The position numbers and the translations under genes were made by a program. The notes below the pieces were generated by a model. It was not told where the DNA came from, did not search any database, and was given only the letters and a program-made list of their open reading frames with translations. From the NCBI GenBank assembly GCA_937892215.1, contig CALAVE010000044.1:1-64000 (forward strand): DNA of 64,000 nucleotides, read 5' to 3'. Shown here piece by piece: positions 60,715 to 64,000 of the stretch (position 1 is the first letter of the stretch; the number at the start of each line of letters is the position of its first letter). Source of the stretch: an uncultured Porphyromonadaceae bacterium. GTDB taxonomy: Bacteria; Bacteroidota; Bacteroidia; Bacteroidales; Muribaculaceae.

Positions 60715-61827
60715 TTAAGGCAGGGTGTAACGGCTTCCGGGCAGGGTGACTATCAGTCCGCGGCAGTCGAGATCGACGAGCGTGCTCATGATGCGATAGA
60801 CGGGTGTACTGAGGGCTTGTGCTATGACGTTGATATGCGCTTCACCGTTAGTCCGCAAGTAATCGGTCACGGCTTTTTCCTCGGGTGATAACGATGGGAA
60901 GAGTTCCATTTCTCGCGGCGAGGTTTCCGGCTTGTGACTTTCCCAGTTCATGGCGCGGATAATGTCGTCGGCGCAAGTGATGAGCATGGCCTGATTATTC
61001 TGAATAAGCCTGTTGCATCCGCGTGAATACTCATCTCCGGGTTTGCCCGGAACGGCAAAGACATCGCGGTCGTAGCTTGCCGCAAGGCGTGCAGTGACCA
61101 GAGCGCCGCCGCTAAAAGCGGACTCCACGACAATTGTGCAGTCGGCGAGCGCGGCGATAATGCGGTTGCGAGCAAGGAAGTTGCCCTTGTGCATGGCGTC
61201 TTGGCTCATGTAGTCGGTGACGATGGCTCCACCGTGCCGCACTATGCCGGCCGCGTCGGAGCGGTGTGCGTCGGGATAAATCTTGTTGAGCCCTCGTGCC
61301 ATTACAGCCACCGTGGGGAGTCCGTACTTGACGGCAGCCCTGTGTGCACTTATATCGATTCCATAAGCCAGACCGCTTACAATCACTGTTCCGGGCAATG
61401 ACTGCGCAAATTCGCTCACCAGCGTGTCGCAGAAGCGCATGCCCTGTGCGGTGGCATGGCGAGTGCCCACCATGCTGACGATGTGGCCGGCATTGAGGTC
61501 GCACTCGCCGCACACATATAGCATAATAGGAGCATCGGGGGCATTGACCAGCCTTTTGGGGTAGTCGTCGTCGGTGAAATAGACGGCGCGTACGTTATTG
61601 CTATTGAGGAAGGCAATCTCTTTCTTGGCTTTGGAAGTCTGTTCGTCGCGGTATTGCTTGCTGTAAACTCTGCTGCGGCTACCGGTTATGGTGCGCAATT
61701 TCTGCTCGGAGAGTTCAAAGAAATTCTGTTCACTGCCCACCACATCAAGGAGTTTCGTGGCTAAATCATAGCCCATGCCACGAATAGAAGCGAAAGCGAT
61801 GCGATATGTGAGCAGGTCTTGAGACAT
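60715..61827 (-). CDS. dprA: DNA processing protein DprA
   Basis: 370 aa. An N-terminal SAM-like helical part, a Rossmann-like core with VGTRHATAQGMRF and VSGLAYGIDISAHR, and a C-terminal winged helix (about 300-370). DprA loads RecA on incoming single strands during natural transformation. Its presence does not show competence by itself. Starts 21 bp after the thioesterase stop. Confidence 0.95.
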   Translation of the reverse strand: MSQDLLTYRIAFASIRGMGYDLATKLLDVVGSEQNFFELSEQKLRTITGSRSRVYSKQYRDEQTSKAKKEIAFLNSNNVRAVYFTDDDYPKRLVNAPDAPIMLYVCGECDLNAGHIVSMVGTRHATAQGMRFCDTLVSEFAQSLPGTVIVSGLAYGIDISAHRAAVKYGLPTVAVMARGLNKIYPDAHRSDAAGIVRHGGAIVTDYMSQDAMHKGNFLARNRIIAALADCTIVVESAFSGGALVTARLAASYDRDVFAVPGKPGDEYSRGCNRLIQNNQAMLITCADDIIRAMNWESHKPETSPREMELFPSLSPEEKAVTDYLRTNGEAHINVIAQALSTPVYRIMSTLVDLDCRGLIVTLPGSRYTLP

Positions 61828-61848
61828 AGTCGTGACGCGTGTGAGTGC

Positions 61849-62256
61849 TTAGAGGTAATCCTTGAAAAACTCAGCCAGTTTTTCACCGCGAGTGGGCCAA
61901 TCGTTCTTAACCACTACCGAAGTGACAATGGCCTGGACGGCAAGAGCACCTGACTCCTTGTTGAAGATGTCCTGATGAAAGACGAAGCGGATTCCCTTGC
62001 GCTCAAGCCACAATTTGCACACCGCCACGTCGCCGCTGCGGAGCGATGACTTGTAGTTTATTTCCACCCGACTCACTACCGGGGTGAGCCCCTCGGATTC
62101 CATCTTGGCGAAAGAGTAGCCCACATGACACAGGAACTGGTGGCGGGCATGCTCCAGATAGTGCTGATAGATGGCATTATTCACAATGCCCTCACTGTCC
62201 AGTTCGTAGTCCCTTACGGCTATCTCTAAGGAGAATTGATATTTATTATCTTCCAT
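61849..62256 (-). CDS. acyl-CoA thioesterase, YbgC/4HBT family
   Basis: 135 aa hot-dog fold. Substrate/catalytic motif DSEGIVNNAIYQHYLEHARHQFL holds the Asp and His/Glu of the 4-hydroxybenzoyl-CoA type. It hydrolyses acyl-CoA, possibly in the Tol-linked or phospholipid-turnover role of YbgC. It starts 13 bp after lepA. Confidence 0.88.
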   Translation of the reverse strand: MEDNKYQFSLEIAVRDYELDSEGIVNNAIYQHYLEHARHQFLCHVGYSFAKMESEGLTPVVSRVEINYKSSLRSGDVAVCKLWLERKGIRFVFHQDIFNKESGALAVQAIVTSVVVKNDWPTRGEKLAEFFKDYL

Positions 62257-62269
62257 GTCGCGGTTAGCT

Positions 62270-64000
62270 TTAATCCAGTTTTAGCACTGCAAGGAATGCT
62301 TTCTGCGGCACCTGAACGGTCCCTATTTGTTTCATGCGTTTCTTTCCGGCTTTCTGCTTCTCAAGCAACTTGCGTTTTCGGCTCACGTCGCCGCCGTAGC
62401 ACTTGGCTGTTACGTCCTTACGCACCTGCTTGATGGTCTCGCGAGCCACAATTTTAGAGCCTATTGCAGCCTGCACGGCGATGTCGTACTGCTGGCGCGG
62501 AATCAGTTCTTTCAATTTCTCGCACATACGGCGTCCCAGGGTCACGGCATTGTCAACATGAGTGAGCGAACTGAGAGCGTCCACCGGCTGGCCGTTGAGC
62601 AGAATGTCGAGTTTGATGAGTTTGGATTCGCGGTATGAACTGATGTAGTAGTCGAACGACGCGTATCCCTTGCTGATGCTTTTCAGTTTGTCGTAGAAGT
62701 CGATTACAATCTCGCCGAGCGGAATATCGAATGACAGTTCCATGCGGTTACCCGAGATGTATTCCTGCTTTGTGAGCACTCCGCGCTTGGCCAGGCACAG
62801 GGTGATGATGGGTCCCATGAAGTCGGCCAGAGTAATAATGGACGCGTGAATGTAAGGTTCTTCGATATACTCGATAAGAGTGGGGTCGGGGAGTCCGGCC
62901 GGATTGTGCACTTCGGCCATGCCGCCTTTCTTGTCATAGACTTTGTAGGACACGTTAGGCACTGTGGTTATAACCTCCATGTTAAATTCTCGGCTCAGAC
63001 GCTCCTGAACAATCTCCATGTGTAGCAGTCCCAGGAATCCGCAACGGAAGCCGAAACCGAGTGCAACCGACGACTCGGGGGTGAAGGTGAGAGCGGCATC
63101 GTTGAGCTGGAGTTTCTCAAGCGATGAACGAAGGTTCTCGAAATCTTCGGGGTCGATGGGATATACGCCGGCAAACACCATGGGTTTCACCTCCTGGAAG
63201 CCTTCAATGGCCTTGAGGCACGGAGTCTCCACCTGTGTGATGGTGTCGCCCACACGGACTTCAGTGGAATTCTTGATGCCGGAAATTATGTAGCCCACGT
63301 TTCCAGCCTGCAGTTCGTCGCGTGGTGACAGTTTCAGTTTCAGTACACCCACCTCGTCGGCGTTGTATTCCTTACCGGTGTTGACGAATTTCACCAGTTC
63401 GCCCTTGTGAATTTTTCCGTTGATAATTTTGAAGTAAACGATAATACCACGGAAGGGATTGAACACGGAGTCGAAAATCAGAGCCTGCAGCGGTGCGTTG
63501 GGGTCACCTTTGGGGGCCGGAATCCGTTCCACAATAGCGTCTAAGATTTGCGGTATGCCTTCGCCTGTGCGGGCACTTGCCCTGATAATGTCGGAGGGGT
63601 CGCACCCCAGAAGTTCCACAATTTCGTCTTCCACCTCGTCGGGGTGTGCGCTATCCATGTCAATCTTGTTGATGACAGGGATTATTTCCAGACTGTTCTC
63701 AATGGCCATATAGAGGTTGGAGATGGTCTGTGCCTGAACCCCCTGTGTGGCGTCCACCACAAGCAACGCACCCTCGCATGCCGCAATGGAGCGCGACACC
63801 TCGTAAGAGAAATCCACGTGCCCCGGAGTGTCGATGAGGTTGAGGGTGAACTGCTCTCCGCCTTTGGCGAAATCCATCTGAATAGCGTGGCTCTTGATGG
63901 TAATTCCGCGCTCTCGCTCCAGGTCCATGTCGTCAAGCACCTGATTTTGCATCTCCTTGTCGCCCACGGTCTTGGTGTATTCAAGCAGACGGTCGGCCAG
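62270..64000 (-). CDS. lepA: elongation factor 4 (LepA), 5' end beyond the window
   Basis: About 577 codons visible; the protein is about 595 aa, so only the first about 20 codons are cut off. GTPase domain motifs DTPGHVD, NKIDMD and SARTGEG, the EF4-type domains, and the unique C-terminal domain ending QVRKDVTAKCYGGDVSRKRK (a strong LepA signature) are all present. It back-translocates or otherwise monitors ribosomes under stress. The reading frame continues past 64000. Confidence 0.96.
   Translation of the reverse strand: MADRLLEYTKTVGDKEMQNQVLDDMDLERERGITIKSHAIQMDFAKGGEQFTLNLIDTPGHVDFSYEVSRSIAACEGALLVVDATQGVQAQTISNLYMAIENSLEIIPVINKIDMDSAHPDEVEDEIVELLGCDPSDIIRASARTGEGIPQILDAIVERIPAPKGDPNAPLQALIFDSVFNPFRGIIVYFKIINGKIHKGELVKFVNTGKEYNADEVGVLKLKLSPRDELQAGNVGYIISGIKNSTEVRVGDTITQVETPCLKAIEGFQEVKPMVFAGVYPIDPEDFENLRSSLEKLQLNDAALTFTPESSVALGFGFRCGFLGLLHMEIVQERLSREFNMEVITTVPNVSYKVYDKKGGMAEVHNPAGLPDPTLIEYIEEPYIHASIITLADFMGPIITLCLAKRGVLTKQEYISGNRMELSFDIPLGEIVIDFYDKLKSISKGYASFDYYISSYRESKLIKLDILLNGQPVDALSSLTHVDNAVTLGRRMCEKLKELIPRQQYDIAVQAAIGSKIVARETIKQVRKDVTAKCYGGDVSRKRKLLEKQKAGKKRMKQIGTVQVPQKAFLAVLKLD

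Noticed and set aside
1..64000. CRISPR array or second complete tRNA
   Set aside because: No regularly spaced direct repeats with unique spacers and no complete cloverleaf were seen by eye; only the tRNA-Gly 3' half and the tRNA-like elements.

Overview
The window looks like a Bacteroidales chromosome, most likely Muribaculaceae or a close relative. Evidence: promoters of the Bacteroidetes type (TTTG, about 20 bp, TAnnTTTG, e.g. 8944-8975, 20972-21003, 55873-55904), family-typical genes (BspA-type leucine-rich repeats, DUF4251, DUF1599 next to DoxX and tpiA, SPOR protein, porin O/P, TrpB2, GH3-serine hydrolase fusion), and dockerin-like tails on secreted proteins. No species can be named from the sequence alone.

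Region 1 (1 to about 8260) is the right end of an integrated temperate phage or phage-like element whose left part lies outside the window. One long leftward early operon runs from a promoter at 7075-7106: two small DNA-binding or accessory proteins, a Rad52-type annealing protein, an 84-aa partner, a PD-(D/E)XK exonuclease, SSB, a DUF1367-like protein, a small winged-helix protein, a replication initiator that carries iterons inside its gene, a primase-helicase, a cluster of tRNA-like RNA elements, and zinc-ribbon proteins. Two regulators, including a CI/S24 repressor, run rightward. The element ends at the 3' half of a tRNA-Gly(CCC) gene (8257-8311), the probable attR.

Region 2 (8.3-22.1 kb): a membrane glycosyltransferase, a secreted GH13 amylase with dockerin tail, umuDC, a 1344-aa secreted repeat protein, an Lrp-type regulator, an inositol-phosphatase family enzyme and trpS. 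A 166-bp element bounded by inverted repeats follows trpS.

Region 3 (22.4-35.2 kb): the folE-SPOR-tpiA-DoxX-DUF1599 group on the minus strand, a CHASE2 membrane protein with a small exported partner, an unusual exported fusion of a nucleoside hydrolase with a zeta-toxin-like kinase, a truncated BspA/dockerin remnant, and a sugar kinase, GNAT and glycosyltransferase group.

Region 4 (35.5-47 kb): the thrS-infC-rpmI-rplT translation operon, an IS4-type insertion sequence, a 5'-nucleotidase, a GH3-serine hydrolase fusion, and a TlpA-like lipoprotein overlapping a porin gene.

Region 5 (47-64 kb): thiL, lpxK, sppA, a CPBP protease, a DUF4251 protein, clpB, trpB2, a polysaccharide export lipoprotein, a uracil-DNA-glycosylase-like protein, gdhA, dprA, a thioesterase, and lepA, which runs off the right edge. 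These are mostly conserved housekeeping genes. The least expected items are the tRNA-like RNA cluster (689-994) and the nucleoside hydrolase-kinase fusion (29015-30949).
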